Counted from the stretch's first letter, positions 8,502 to 17,225 are shown. The stretch is 64,000 nucleotides of DNA from Haloterrigena sp. KLK7 (GCF_037914945.1 NZ_CP149787.1:1178001-1242000); one strand, 5' to 3'. The notes: generated from the sequence alone by a model not told the origin. Program-made: numbers and translations.

Positions 8502-10673
8502 GTGTCCGAGACAGCCGGGTACATGCGCTTTTTCCCGTACGATCAGCCGTACGAGAACCAGCGCGAGGCGATGGACCGCATCCACAACTCGCTGACCCGC
8601 GGCCAGAACGTCCTCTTCGAGGGGGCCTGCGGGACCGGGAAGACCCTCTCGTCGCTCGTCCCCGCCCTCGAGGTGGCCCGCGAGCAGGACAAGACGGTCG
8701 TCATCACGACCAACGTCCACCAGCAGATGCGCCAGTTCGTCGCCGAGGCCCGCGCGATCACCCGCGAGGAGGACATTCGGGCGATCGTGTTCAAGGGTAA
8801 ATCCTCCATGTGTCACATCGACGTCGGCTACGAGGAGTGTCAGGCGTTGCGCGACAACACCCGCGCCGTCGTCGACGCCGAACGCGACAAGCGCCAACTC
8901 GAGCGCCGCCAGCGCGAACTGCTGGAGGAGAGCCAGGGCGGCGACGGCTCGGCGGCCGACGCGCGCTCGGCGGTGATGGACGAACTCGAGTCGATCGAGG
9001 AGCGACTGGACGATCTCGAGGAGCAGAACGTCTGCGACTACTACCGCAATAACCTGACCGAGGATACGGACGACTTCTTCGCGTGGCTCTTCGACGACGT
9101 TCGCACGCCCGACGAAATCTACGAGTACGCGGAACGACAGGAGTTCTGCGGCTACGAACTCCTGAAGGAGGGGATCGAGGGCGTCGATCTGGTCGTCTGC
9201 AACTACCATCACCTGCTCGATTCCACCATTCGAGAGCAGTTCTTCCGCTGGCTCGGCCGCGATCCGGAGGACGTCATCGCCGTCTTCGACGAGGCCCACA
9301 ACGTCGAGGACGCCGCCCGCGAGCACGCGACCCGGACCTGCTCCGAGCGGACGTTCGACTCGGCGCTGGACGAGTTGGCCGACGCCGACGACCCGCGCTC
9401 CGAGGACGCCGCGAACGTCCTCTCGGCCTTCCACCGCGCGCTCGTCGAAACGTACGAGGACTCCTTCGGCTTCGGCGAGCGCGAGCGGATCGACGAGAAC
9501 TGGGAAGACGTCCCCATCGCCAACGAGGACCGCAAGGACGACCTCACCCTCGAGTTCCTCCAGCGGTACTCCGGCCGGGGGATCGAGGACGACCTGGAGG
9601 CCGCGATGAAACTGGGCCAGGAACTCGACGAGCAGTACGAGGAGGCCTACCGCGAGGGCGAGAGCGCCACACGAACGGAGTGTCAGACCCTCCAGGCCGC
9701 GGCCTTCGTCAGCGCGTGGATGAACGAGGGGAGCAAGGAGGGGCTGTATCCGGTCGTCTCCGTCACCCGCGACGCGGGAACCGACGAGATCTACGGCCGC
9801 GCGGAGCTCTACACCTGTCTCCCCCGGCAGGTCACGGGCCGGCTGTTCGAGGAGGTGTACGGAACGATCCTGATGAGCGCGACGCTCCAGCCGTTCGACG
9901 TCACCGAGGACGTGCTCGGCCTCGAGGACCCCGTGACGATGGCCTACGGGCTCCAGTTCCCCGCGGAGAACCGGCGCACCTACGCCGTCGAGACGCCGCC
10001 GCTGTTCTCGTCGGACCGGGACGACCCCGCCGTGCAGACGGAAGTGACCGACACGATCCACGACGCCGTCCGCATGACCCCGGGGAACACCCTCGCCTTC
10101 TTCCCCAACTACGGGGAGGCCGAGCGATACGCGAAGCGACTCGAGGGGCGGACCGAAAAGACGGTCTATCTCGACGAACCGGGGACGTCCGTCGAGGAGT
10201 TGCGCCAGCAGTTCGTCGCGGACGACGGGGCAGTGCTGTGTACCTCGCTGTGGGGGACGCTGGCGGAGGGCGTCAGCTTCGACGGCGACGACGCCCAGAC
10301 AGTGCTCGTCGTCGGCGTTCCGTACCCCCACCTCGACGACCGCGCCGAAGCGGTCCAGGAGGCCTACGACGCGGCCTTCGAGGGAACCGAGACGGGGTGG
10401 CGCTACGCCGTCGAGATTCCGACGGTTCGCAAGACGCGGCAGGCGCTCGGTCGGGTCATCCGCTCGCCGGAGGACGTCGGCGTCCGCGCCCTGCTCGACC
10501 GGCGCTACTCGCGGTCGGCCAAGTCCGACCTCGGCCGGTACAGCGTCAACGGCACCTTCCCCCACGAGGAACGAGAGGAGTTGATCGACATCGCCCCCGA
10601 GAAACTGAAGTTCTCGATGCTGAACTTCTACGGCGGCAACGACGCCTACGACGGCGAGACGCCGGCGCCGTAG
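8502..10673 (+). CDS. XPD/Rad3/DinG-type Fe-S DNA helicase
   Basis: This 723-residue superfamily 2 helicase has Walker A GACGTGKT at residues 41-48, DEAH in FDEAHNVED, and helicase C-terminal motifs including ALGRVIRSPEDVG. Four cysteines at 104, 113, 178 and 216, interrupted by a helical charged arch region, are placed as in the XPD iron-sulfur domain and probably hold a 4Fe-4S cluster. XPD-family enzymes unwind DNA 5' to 3' in repair and related processes. Archaea lack a full TFIIH, so the role here is likely repair or replication stress. The start is a GTG, supported by the TATA spacing. It is monocistronic. Confidence 0.92.
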   Translation: MSETAGYMRFFPYDQPYENQREAMDRIHNSLTRGQNVLFEGACGTGKTLSSLVPALEVAREQDKTVVITTNVHQQMRQFVAEARAITREEDIRAIVFKGKSSMCHIDVGYEECQALRDNTRAVVDAERDKRQLERRQRELLEESQGGDGSAADARSAVMDELESIEERLDDLEEQNVCDYYRNNLTEDTDDFFAWLFDDVRTPDEIYEYAERQEFCGYELLKEGIEGVDLVVCNYHHLLDSTIREQFFRWLGRDPEDVIAVFDEAHNVEDAAREHATRTCSERTFDSALDELADADDPRSEDAANVLSAFHRALVETYEDSFGFGERERIDENWEDVPIANEDRKDDLTLEFLQRYSGRGIEDDLEAAMKLGQELDEQYEEAYREGESATRTECQTLQAAAFVSAWMNEGSKEGLYPVVSVTRDAGTDEIYGRAELYTCLPRQVTGRLFEEVYGTILMSATLQPFDVTEDVLGLEDPVTMAYGLQFPAENRRTYAVETPPLFSSDRDDPAVQTEVTDTIHDAVRMTPGNTLAFFPNYGEAERYAKRLEGRTEKTVYLDEPGTSVEELRQQFVADDGAVLCTSLWGTLAEGVSFDGDDAQTVLVVGVPYPHLDDRAEAVQEAYDAAFEGTETGWRYAVEIPTVRKTRQALGRVIRSPEDVGVRALLDRRYSRSAKSDLGRYSVNGTFPHEEREELIDIAPEKLKFSMLNFYGGNDAYDGETPAP

Positions 10674-10739
10674 GCTCGAACGAACGCACCCCGTCACTCG
10701 CCGTGCAGTTATTCGCTCGGTTTCGATCGGCACGTCGAC

Positions 10740-10866
10740 GTGGCCGAGTCCGAGACCGCCCGCGCCAGTATCCGAACGTATCGAAGAACAGCTACCGGAC
10801 GACCCGCGGTTCGATTTCGATCCCGTTCAGGCGGGCAACGAGACCCGGCTCACCGGAAGCTTGTAG
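10740..10866 (+). pseudogene. Possible short gene with a frame change
   Basis: A GTG about 27 bp after a TATA-like GTTATTC opens with VAESETARA. After removal of one base near 10766 the reading continues as SERIEEQLPDDPRFDFDPVQ and ends with RLTGSL and a stop at 10864-10866. Both pieces have haloarchaeal composition, and the unshifted frame turns Arg/Thr-rich. The 3' end would overlap the convergent RNA ligase-like gene by 40 bp, which counts against it. It may be a broken small gene or a coincidence. Confidence 0.3.
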
Positions 10867-11327
10867 GTACCGTCCCAGAACTCGAGTTCGCTGACCGTCC
10901 ACCGGATCGGCTCGATCTCGCGGTCGGTCACCCGTTTCGCGGCCTCGAGGTCGCCGCCGCGGGCCAGCGTGACGTGGGGGACGTAGTCGCTCCCCTCGAG
11001 TCCCTCGACGGTCTCGAAGGAGTCGGTCAGGTCGGCGTGGATCGACTCGAGGCCGGGGCTCTCGACGGCGAGGTAGACGACGGGTGCGGAGCCGAGCGGC
11101 GGGTCCTCGAAGTAGTCGATCCCCGAGATTTTCGCTTCGACGGCGGGAGCGCCCTCGAGCGCGCGGTGGGCGCGGTGTTGCAGCTGGGCGACGTGGTCGG
11201 CCTCGCCGAGACGTTTGAGCAGACACGAGTGGTCCTCGCGGACGCGATCGAAGCCGACGAGTTCGGGGTAGAGCTCGTTGGCGAGCGTGCGGACGCGTCC
11301 GGGGACCGGAACGTTGACGCTGTACAC
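10827..11327 (-). CDS. 2'-5' RNA ligase / cyclic phosphodiesterase-like protein
   Basis: This 166-residue protein belongs to the 2H phosphoesterase superfamily (LigT/ThpR type), which hydrolyses 2',3'-cyclic phosphates on RNA ends or joins tRNA halves by 2'-5' bonds. The second catalytic motif is intact as PHVTLARG near residue 117. The first is less standard, HSCLLKRLG near residue 33, with Ser-Cys in place of the usual x-Thr, so the catalytic competence of that half deserves a check. Length matches the haloarchaeal family (about 165-190). The ATG start begins directly with the first beta strand MYSVNVPVPG. Confidence 0.8.
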   Translation of the reverse strand: MYSVNVPVPGRVRTLANELYPELVGFDRVREDHSCLLKRLGEADHVAQLQHRAHRALEGAPAVEAKISGIDYFEDPPLGSAPVVYLAVESPGLESIHADLTDSFETVEGLEGSDYVPHVTLARGGDLEAAKRVTDREIEPIRWTVSELEFWDGTYKLPVSRVSLPA

Positions 11328-11379
11328 TTCGGTCGACGTACGGCGTGTCTACCTATCAGTGTGCTGGTCGACGAGTCGT

Positions 11380-11574
11380 TCAGACCCGCTCGAGGAGCCA
11401 GAGGACGATCACGAGGGCGATCCCCAACTGAACGAGAACGAAGAACGGGCCGAGCAGGCTCGCGATACCGCCGATCACCGCCTGCAGGATCTGAAACGCC
11501 AGGAACACGGCGAGTAGCGCGAGGACGATCTTCAGGAGGGTCTCGACCTCGAGTTCGCCGCGCGAATCGTGCAT
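11380..11574 (-). CDS. Small conserved haloarchaeal membrane protein
   Basis: This 64-residue protein begins with a short charged stretch (MHDSRGELEVETLLK). Two hydrophobic helices follow (about residues 16-36 and 41-60), and it ends in LWLLERV. Such two-helix proteins are common in haloarchaea, and no function is known. I start at this ATG because the longer in-frame extension is basic and crosses the promoter region of the divergent gene. It is divergent from the membrane winged-helix gene with 85 bp between starts. Confidence 0.6.
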   Translation of the reverse strand: MHDSRGELEVETLLKIVLALLAVFLAFQILQAVIGGIASLLGPFFVLVQLGIALVIVLWLLERV

Positions 11575-11659
11575 ACAGTCACGGACGATTGACTGTGTGA
11601 AAAATACACCGTTCCGGGCTCGGAAAGACCTATCTGGGCGGCTCTGGCATATCTCTACA

Positions 11660-12796
11660 ATGGACCTGAAAGAGCAGGGGCGTTGGGCCCTGTTCTGGGT
11701 GCTCGTGAGAATCGGGTGCATGCTCGTGGTGGTCTCTGCGGCCTCGATCGGCGCCGTCGGCGGCGCTGGAGCCCAGGGGGCGACCCCGCAGGAGGCGGAC
11801 AGCGCGAGCGACCGCCTCGACGCGGCCGACGAGATTCACATCGACGTCTTCGTCCACGAAAACGGGTCGGCGACGTTCGTCGTCGACTACCGGTTCGAGA
11901 ATCAGACCGACGAGGAGTGGAGCCGACTCAGTAGCGACATCCAGTCGAATCAAGCGGTGTACGCCGACAGTCAGGAAGACCGATGGACCGACATCCTCCG
12001 CGAGGGGGAAAACGCGACCGAGCGGGACATGGCGATCGAGAACGTCACCGTCGCGACGGACAACAGCTCCGCGCCGCGAGAGATGGGCCACGCCATAGTG
12101 ACGTTCGAGTGGGACTCGTTCGCCTACCCGCAACTGACCCAGATCGAGGCCGGGTCGGCGCTCGCCGGCCTCTCGCTGCCCAGCGGGACCTGGTTACAGG
12201 TGTACGCGCCCGAAGGGTACACTATCGACGAGGTCAGTCCGCAACCCGAAGGGAACGACGGGTCGGTGACCGGCAACTCCGAAGACAACGAACTCGAGTC
12301 GGTCCGGTGGGGCGATTCCGGCGACCCGTTCTCGTCGACGGCGCCGACGATCGTCATGATCGAAGAGAGCAACGAGACCGAACAACCGGCAGCGGCCGGT
12401 CCCGAGACCGACCGGTCAGTGCCGTGGCCGCTCGTCCTCGTCGCCCTCGCCCTCCTCGCGACCGTCGGGGCCGCCGGCTGGTGGCTCAGGGGGGATCGGG
12501 GCGACGAACGGACGGCCAGCGCGACGAACGGGGGATCGACGACGAACGCCACCGCTCCCGGACTCGAGGACGAGACCCCGCCCCCAGAACTACTCAGCAA
12601 CGAGGAGCGGGTCCTGCAGTTGCTCGAGAAGCGGGGCGGACGGATCAAACAGCAGGAGGTCGTCTCGGAACTGGACTGGACCGAGGCCAAGACGAGTCAG
12701 GTCGTCAGCGGCCTGCGCGAGGACGAGGAGATCGAGGTCTTCCGGATCGGCCGGGAGAACGTCCTGGCGTTACCGGACGGGGAAGACGAGGAGTAG
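11660..12796 (+). CDS. Membrane-anchored winged-helix protein with external domain
   Basis: This 378-residue protein has an N-terminal signal segment (about residues 12-38) and an extracellular region of about 220 residues with several N-x-S/T sites and many acidic residues. A single transmembrane helix follows (about 258-280), then a cytoplasmic linker and a C-terminal winged helix-turn-helix (from LLSNEERVLQLLEKRGG to FRIGRENVLALPD). The topology is that of a one-component surface sensor whose DNA-binding domain is tethered to the membrane. The ligand is unknown. Haloarchaea have a family of such proteins, some thought to regulate cell surface or protease genes. The ATG chosen gives the shortest N-terminus before the signal segment. 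Confidence 0.75.
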   Translation: MDLKEQGRWALFWVLVRIGCMLVVVSAASIGAVGGAGAQGATPQEADSASDRLDAADEIHIDVFVHENGSATFVVDYRFENQTDEEWSRLSSDIQSNQAVYADSQEDRWTDILREGENATERDMAIENVTVATDNSSAPREMGHAIVTFEWDSFAYPQLTQIEAGSALAGLSLPSGTWLQVYAPEGYTIDEVSPQPEGNDGSVTGNSEDNELESVRWGDSGDPFSSTAPTIVMIEESNETEQPAAAGPETDRSVPWPLVLVALALLATVGAAGWWLRGDRGDERTASATNGGSTTNATAPGLEDETPPPELLSNEERVLQLLEKRGGRIKQQEVVSELDWTEAKTSQVVSGLREDEEIEVFRIGRENVLALPDGEDEE

Positions 12797-12890
12797 CCGC
12801 CAGCGTCCGCCGCCGCTCATCCGTGCAGTGGGTTGCCATCCCACAGGCTGCTCGCGGCCTGATACCCGCGATATTTGCGAGGTAGCAGGA

Positions 12891-12897
12891 TTTAATA
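12891..12897 (+). promoter_or_regulatory. TATA box of the broken small gene before argG
   Basis: TTTAATA is centred about 28 bp before the ATG at 12922, which is normal haloarchaeal leaderless spacing. Confidence 0.45.
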
Positions 12898-12921
12898 CCG
12901 ATGATGGTCATAGAACTACCA

Positions 12922-13126
12922 ATGAGTCACACCGTCGGCGCCACGACCGCCGTACCCGGTACCGGCGGGGCTGTTTCTCCGCGGCGACCGCGACGACGAC
13001 GGCCGGGCCGTTGAGCCCGACTACTACCCTACTCCCCTCGACCCGGTTCGTTCCAACGATCCAGCAAACGCAGAATTTTCAATTAGCAGCCGCTCTACCG
13101 CTAATTTACGCGTCTCAAACCAATGA
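12922..13126 (+). pseudogene. Frameshifted small gene upstream of argG
   Basis: An ATG with a well-placed TATA box starts MSHTVGATTAVPGTGG and then, because of a GGGG run at 12967-12970, falls into an Arg-rich frame that stops at codon 31. If that run were GGG, the frame would continue as LFLRGDRDDDGRAVEPDYYP and on to a Ser/Asn-rich end RVSNQ with TGA at 13124-13126. That gives about 67 codons of typical acidic haloarchaeal sequence. The stop lies just before the argG promoter. Homopolymer indel by mutation or by sequencing error is equally possible. No family is recognised. Confidence 0.5.
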
Positions 13127-13127
13127 G

Positions 13128-13133
13128 CTTAAG
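13128..13133 (+). promoter_or_regulatory. Promoter of argG-argH (CTTAAG box)
   Basis: CTTAAG lies about 32 bp before the argG ATG, consistent with a short or absent leader. It overlaps the end of the broken small gene. Confidence 0.4.
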
Positions 13134-13162
13134 TCCCTCCTACCGCTTCCCTCACATACGAC

Positions 13163-14407
13163 ATGACCCGCGTGGCACTTGCGTTCTCGGGCGGCCTGGA
13201 CACGACTGTCTGTGTCCCCTTGCTCGAGGAAGAGTACGGATACGACGACGTTATCGGCGTCACGGTTGACGTCGGCCAGCCGGCTTCCGAGTTCGAGGAA
13301 GCCGAAGAGACCGCCGACGCGCTCGGCCTCGAGCACTACGTCGTCGACGCGAAAGAAGAATTCGCCGACCTCTGTCTCGACGGCGTTCGCGCGAACGCGA
13401 CCTATCAGGGCTACCCGCTGGGGACGGCGCTGGCCCGACCGGTGATCGCGGAAGCGATCCTCGAGGTCGCCGAAGAACAGGACTGTACCGGCATCGCCCA
13501 CGGCTGTACCGGCAAGGGCAACGACCAGCTCCGGTTCGAGGCCGTCTGGCGCGACTCCGATCTCGAAGTCATCGCTCCCGTGCGCGAGCTCGGCCTGACC
13601 CGCGAGTGGGAACAGGAGTACGCCGCGGAGAAGGACCTGCCCGTCGAGGGCGGCAGCGGCGGCGACTGGTCGATCGACACCAACCTCTGGAGTCGCTCCG
13701 TCGAGGGCGACGAGCTCGAGGACCCCAACTACGTCCCGCCGGAGGAGATCTACGCCTGGACCCAGGCGCCGACCGGCGAGACCCAGGAGATCGAGATCAC
13801 CTTCGAGAAGGGCTACCCCGTCGCCGTCGACGGCGTCGAGTACGAGCCCGTCGAACTCATCGAACATCTCAACGGCGTGGCCGGGGCCTACGGCGTCGGC
13901 CGCACCGACTCGATGGAGGACCGCATGCTCGGGCTGAAGGTCCGCGAGAACTACGAGCACCCCGCGGCGACGACGCTGCTCAACGCCCACGAGGCGCTCG
14001 AGGGGCTCGTCCTGACCCAGGAGGAGCGCGAGTTCAAGCAGCTGATCGACCAGAAGTGGTCGAAGAAGGGCTACGAGGGCCTGATCGACGCGCCGCTCGT
14101 GGACGCGCTCGAGGGCTTCATCGCCGAGACCCAGAAGCGCGTCACCGGAACCGTCACGATCCGCTTCGAGGGCGGCCAGGCCCGCGCGGTCGCACGCGAC
14201 AGCAAGTTCGCGGCCTACTCGGCCGAACACGCCTCCTTCGACACGGAGACGGTCGGGAAGATCAAGCAGGAAGACGCCACGGGCGTCGCGAAGTACCACG
14301 GCTTCCAGCGCCGCCTCGCGAACGAGGCGATCGCGGCCAACGCCGAGGACGTCGAGAAGCCGGAACTCGCCACCGACGGAAGTGGCGACGAGGAAGACGA
14401 GGAATAA
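13163..14407 (+). CDS. argG: Argininosuccinate synthase
   Basis: This 414-residue enzyme joins citrulline and aspartate with ATP to make argininosuccinate, the penultimate step of arginine synthesis. The N-terminal ATP pyrophosphatase motif AFSGGLDT is at residues 6-13, and further family blocks include GCTGKGNDQLRFE and the Ser-Gly-Gly-Asp-Trp-Ser-Ile-Asp region. Length is normal, with a short acidic tail. It is followed by argH after 2 bp, so the two are cotranscribed. The cluster continues downstream with the LysW-dependent genes, which together cover the whole pathway from glutamate. Confidence 0.96.
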   Translation: MTRVALAFSGGLDTTVCVPLLEEEYGYDDVIGVTVDVGQPASEFEEAEETADALGLEHYVVDAKEEFADLCLDGVRANATYQGYPLGTALARPVIAEAILEVAEEQDCTGIAHGCTGKGNDQLRFEAVWRDSDLEVIAPVRELGLTREWEQEYAAEKDLPVEGGSGGDWSIDTNLWSRSVEGDELEDPNYVPPEEIYAWTQAPTGETQEIEITFEKGYPVAVDGVEYEPVELIEHLNGVAGAYGVGRTDSMEDRMLGLKVRENYEHPAATTLLNAHEALEGLVLTQEEREFKQLIDQKWSKKGYEGLIDAPLVDALEGFIAETQKRVTGTVTIRFEGGQARAVARDSKFAAYSAEHASFDTETVGKIKQEDATGVAKYHGFQRRLANEAIAANAEDVEKPELATDGSGDEEDEE

Positions 14408-14409
14408 CG

Positions 14410-15915
14410 ATGACCGAGGAGAGCGCTCAGGACGACGGTTCCGAGCCCGCAGTGGAAACGGACGGAAGCGGCGCAACCGACGAGGGCGTCGTCCGACGGG
14501 ACCGCTTCAGCGGCGGCCCCGCCCGGAGCTTCCTCTCCTCGCTCGCAGCGGACGAACGCATCTTCGAGGCCGACCTCGAGGTCGACCGCGCCCACACGGT
14601 CATGCTCGCCGAGCAGGGGATCATCGAGGACGACGTGGCCGGGCAGATCCTCACGGCGCTGGACGCCATCGAGGTCGACGGTCACGGCTCCCTGCCCGAC
14701 GGCGAGGACGTCCACGAGGCCATCGAGACGGCCGTCATCGAGCGCATCGGCGCCGAGGGCGGCAAGATGCACACCGCACGTTCGCGCAACGACGAGGTCG
14801 CGACCTGCATCCGGTATCGCCTCCGCGAGGACGTCCTCGAGGCCATCGAGACGACGCTGGCGCTGCGCGAGTCGCTGGTCGCGGTCGCCGACGCGCACGC
14901 GGAGACGATCATGCCCGGCTACACCCACCTCCAGCCCGCCCAGCCGACCACCGTCGCCCACTGGGCGCTGGCCTACGAGGGCGCGGTGCGCCGCGACACG
15001 GCGCGGCTGCTCGAGGCCTACGATCGGATCAACGAGTCGCCGCTGGGCGGTGCAGCGTTCGCCGGCACCACGTTCGACATCGACCGCGAGCGGACAGCCG
15101 AGTTACTCGGCTTCGAAGGGGTCGTCGAAAATTCGATGGACGCCTCCTCGAGCCGGGACTTCCTGCTCGAGACGACGCAGGCGCTGTCGACCCACGCGAC
15201 GACGCTGTCGGGGCTCGCCGAAGACGTCGTCATCTTCGCGAACCGCGGCTTCGTCGACCTCTCGGACGACTACTCCTCGACGTCGTCGATCATGCCCCAA
15301 AAGAAGAACCCCGACACGCTGGAGCTCGTCCGCGCGGTCGCGGGCGACGCGGCCGGCGGGGTGCAGGGGCTGACGACGACGCTCAAGGGACTGCCCCGCG
15401 CGTACAACCGCGACCTACAGCGGGCGACGGCCCACGCCTGGGAGACCGTCGACGCCGTGACGGAAGCCAGCGAGGTCGCCGCCGGCGCGGTCGCGACGGC
15501 CGACTGGAACGAGGAGACGCTCGCGGCGGAAGCCGGCGAGGGGTTCTCGACGGCGACCGGCGTCGCCGACCTGCTCGCGGCCAACGGCCTCCCGTTCCGA
15601 ACGGCTCACGAACTGGTCGCGCTCGCCGCGGAGAACGGGGGCGACTACGACGCGCTCGAGGCCGCCGCCAGAGACGTCCTGGGCGAACCCCTCGAGTCGC
15701 TGGTCGATTCCGACGCCGTCGAGGAGGCGCTCGATCCCGCCGCGAGCGTCGCGAGTCGCGACTCGCAGGGCGGCCCCGCCCCCGAAGCGGTCGCCGACCA
15801 ACTCGAGGCGGCCCGCGACGCGCTCGCAACTGACGAAGAGACCCTCGAGGAGACGGACGCGGCGCTCGAGGCGGCCCACGAGGACCTCCGCGAGGAGGTG
15901 AACGGCTATGTGTGA
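14410..15915 (+). CDS. argH: Argininosuccinate lyase
   Basis: This 501-residue enzyme splits argininosuccinate into arginine and fumarate. It belongs to the fumarase/aspartase superfamily, and the signature loop with the catalytic Ser is TSSIMPQKKNPDT. The substrate-binding block KMHTARSRNDEVAT is also present. It starts 2 bp after the argG stop. An N-terminal acidic extension of about 30 residues precedes the conserved domain, which begins at RDRFSGGPA. The gene is followed by three strong inverted repeats, which probably end the argGH transcript. Confidence 0.96.
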   Translation: MTEESAQDDGSEPAVETDGSGATDEGVVRRDRFSGGPARSFLSSLAADERIFEADLEVDRAHTVMLAEQGIIEDDVAGQILTALDAIEVDGHGSLPDGEDVHEAIETAVIERIGAEGGKMHTARSRNDEVATCIRYRLREDVLEAIETTLALRESLVAVADAHAETIMPGYTHLQPAQPTTVAHWALAYEGAVRRDTARLLEAYDRINESPLGGAAFAGTTFDIDRERTAELLGFEGVVENSMDASSSRDFLLETTQALSTHATTLSGLAEDVVIFANRGFVDLSDDYSSTSSIMPQKKNPDTLELVRAVAGDAAGGVQGLTTTLKGLPRAYNRDLQRATAHAWETVDAVTEASEVAAGAVATADWNEETLAAEAGEGFSTATGVADLLAANGLPFRTAHELVALAAENGGDYDALEAAARDVLGEPLESLVDSDAVEEALDPAASVASRDSQGGPAPEAVADQLEAARDALATDEETLEETDAALEAAHEDLREEVNGYV

Positions 15916-15974
15916 GGGCGTTCCCGCCATCGCTGCGCGTTCACCGCGATCGCCCCGACTGCCGTCGGTCGCGG

Positions 15975-16039
15975 GTCCGTCCGGACGGACCTGTGAGCGA
16001 GCGGGAGCTCCGCTCCCGCCACCGTCCCCGCGAGGGGAC
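15975..16039. terminator. Three consecutive hairpins between argH and argW
   Basis: A 16-bp perfect palindrome (GTCCGTCCGGACGGAC, 15975-15990) is followed by an 8-bp stem with a 3-nt loop (16001-16019) and a 6-bp stem with a 4-nt loop (16024-16039). They lie after the argH stop and before the argW promoter. Transcription end or RNA processing is likely, although no long T-run follows. Confidence 0.45.
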
Positions 16040-16145
16040 AAACTACTCATCAAATGATATGTCAAAATAAATCCGCGGTGTGATGCCGTCAGTGGTCCGT
16101 TAGCGGGCAGTGCAGTTTATGTAATTTTGCTGTTAATTTCGAAGG

Positions 16146-16152
16146 CTTTAAG
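16146..16152 (+). promoter_or_regulatory. Promoter of argWXCBDEF with strong Shine-Dalgarno
   Basis: CTTTAAG in an AT-rich stretch lies about 31 bp before the argW ATG. A GGAGGT at 16171-16176 sits only 3 nt before that ATG, which is unusually close. The second half of the arginine cluster therefore has its own promoter. Confidence 0.5.
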
Positions 16153-16179
16153 GGATCCCGGGTCCGAGTTGGAGGTACA

Positions 16180-16344
16180 ATGACCGAATGCGTCGAGTGT
16201 GGGGCTGAGGTGTCCCTGCACGACGATCTGGAGGTTGGAGAGATCGTTGACTGTACCACGTGCGGAGCAGAGCTGGAAGTCGTCGACACCGAGCCGCCAG
16301 TCCTCGAGCGAGCCCCGGAGCTCGAAGAGGACTGGGGTGAGTGA
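16180..16344 (+). CDS. argW: LysW/ArgW amino-group carrier protein
   Basis: This 54-residue acidic carrier holds the growing intermediate through the gamma-carboxyl of its C-terminal glutamate and protects the alpha-amino group during arginine (or lysine) synthesis. Zinc-type cysteine pairs CVEC (residues 4-7) and CTTC (25-28) and the exact family C-terminus EDWGE are present. It is the first gene of the argWXCBDEF operon and overlaps the next gene by 4 bases. The company of argF, argG and argH shows that here the carrier serves arginine synthesis. A second use in lysine synthesis cannot be excluded from sequence. Confidence 0.95.
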   Translation: MTECVECGAEVSLHDDLEVGEIVDCTTCGAELEVVDTEPPVLERAPELEEDWGE

Positions 16345-17225
16345 CCTTGCAAGTAGGAATACTCTATTCCCGGATCCGCAAGGACGAGAAGCTCCTGCTC
16401 AACGAGCTGCGCGAGCGCGATCACGAGATCGAGAAGATCGACGTTCGCAAACAGACGTTCGACATCAGCGAGGCGCCCGCGGAGTTCGCGGACCTCGACA
16501 TCGTCGTCGACCGCTGTCTCGCCACGAGTCGGAGCCTGTACGCCACGCAGTTCTTCGAGGCGTACGGCATCCCCGTGGTCAACAGCCACGAGACCGCGGA
16601 CATCTGCGCCGATAAGGTGAAGAACAGCCTCGCGCTCGAGAAGGCGGGCGTGCCCACGCCCGCGACGAAGGTCGCGTTCACCAAGGAGTCCGCGATGGAG
16701 GCCATCGAGGAGTTCGGCTACCCCTGCGTCCTCAAACCCGTCGTCGGGTCGTGGGGACGCCTGATGGCCAAGATCGACTCGAAGTCGGCCGCGGAGGCCA
16801 TCTTAGAGCACAAGTCCACGCTGGGCCACTACGAGCACAAGGTGTTCTACGTCCAGGAGTTCGTCGAGAAGCCCGGACGCGACATCCGCGTGCTCGCGAC
16901 CGACGGCGAACCCATCGCCGGCATGGTCCGGTCCTCGGACCACTGGATCACCAACGCCGCGAAGGGCGCCGAGACGGACGTCTTCGAGCCCGACGAGGAA
17001 GCGAGAGAACTCGTTCAGAAAGCGAGTGACGCCGTCGGTGGCGGCCTCCTCGGGATCGACCTCATGGAGACCGAAGACGGGTACACCGTCCACGAGGTCA
17101 ACCACACGGTCGAATTCAAGGCGCTCGACGGCGCCGTCGACACCGACGTCGCGGCCACCGTCGTCGACTGGCTCGAGACGAAGGCGGACGCCGCGACCGA
17201 GGACGAACTCGAGGTGAGCGCCTGA
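16341..17225 (+). CDS. argX: Glutamate-LysW ligase (ArgX/LysX type)
   Basis: This 294-residue ATP-grasp ligase of the RimK family attaches glutamate to the C-terminus of the carrier ArgW, the first committed step. Visible blocks are the substrate region ATSRSLYATQFFEAYG, ATP-grasp strands PCVLKPVVGSWG and FYVQEFVEKPGRDIRV, and the metal-binding end VHEVNHTVEFK. The start is a GTG that overlaps the argW stop, and a TTG two codons later is an alternative. It overlaps argC by one base. Family members differ in preference for aminoadipate or glutamate; I infer glutamate from the operon. Confidence 0.93.
   Translation: MTLQVGILYSRIRKDEKLLLNELRERDHEIEKIDVRKQTFDISEAPAEFADLDIVVDRCLATSRSLYATQFFEAYGIPVVNSHETADICADKVKNSLALEKAGVPTPATKVAFTKESAMEAIEEFGYPCVLKPVVGSWGRLMAKIDSKSAAEAILEHKSTLGHYEHKVFYVQEFVEKPGRDIRVLATDGEPIAGMVRSSDHWITNAAKGAETDVFEPDEEARELVQKASDAVGGGLLGIDLMETEDGYTVHEVNHTVEFKALDGAVDTDVAATVVDWLETKADAATEDELEVSA

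Noticed and set aside
8493-10733. A 746-codon open frame antisense to the XPD-type helicase
   Set aside because: It lies in the high-G+C shadow of a well-supported gene, has no family motif, and its Val/Leu/Gly/Asp pattern is that of reverse-complemented acidic coding DNA.
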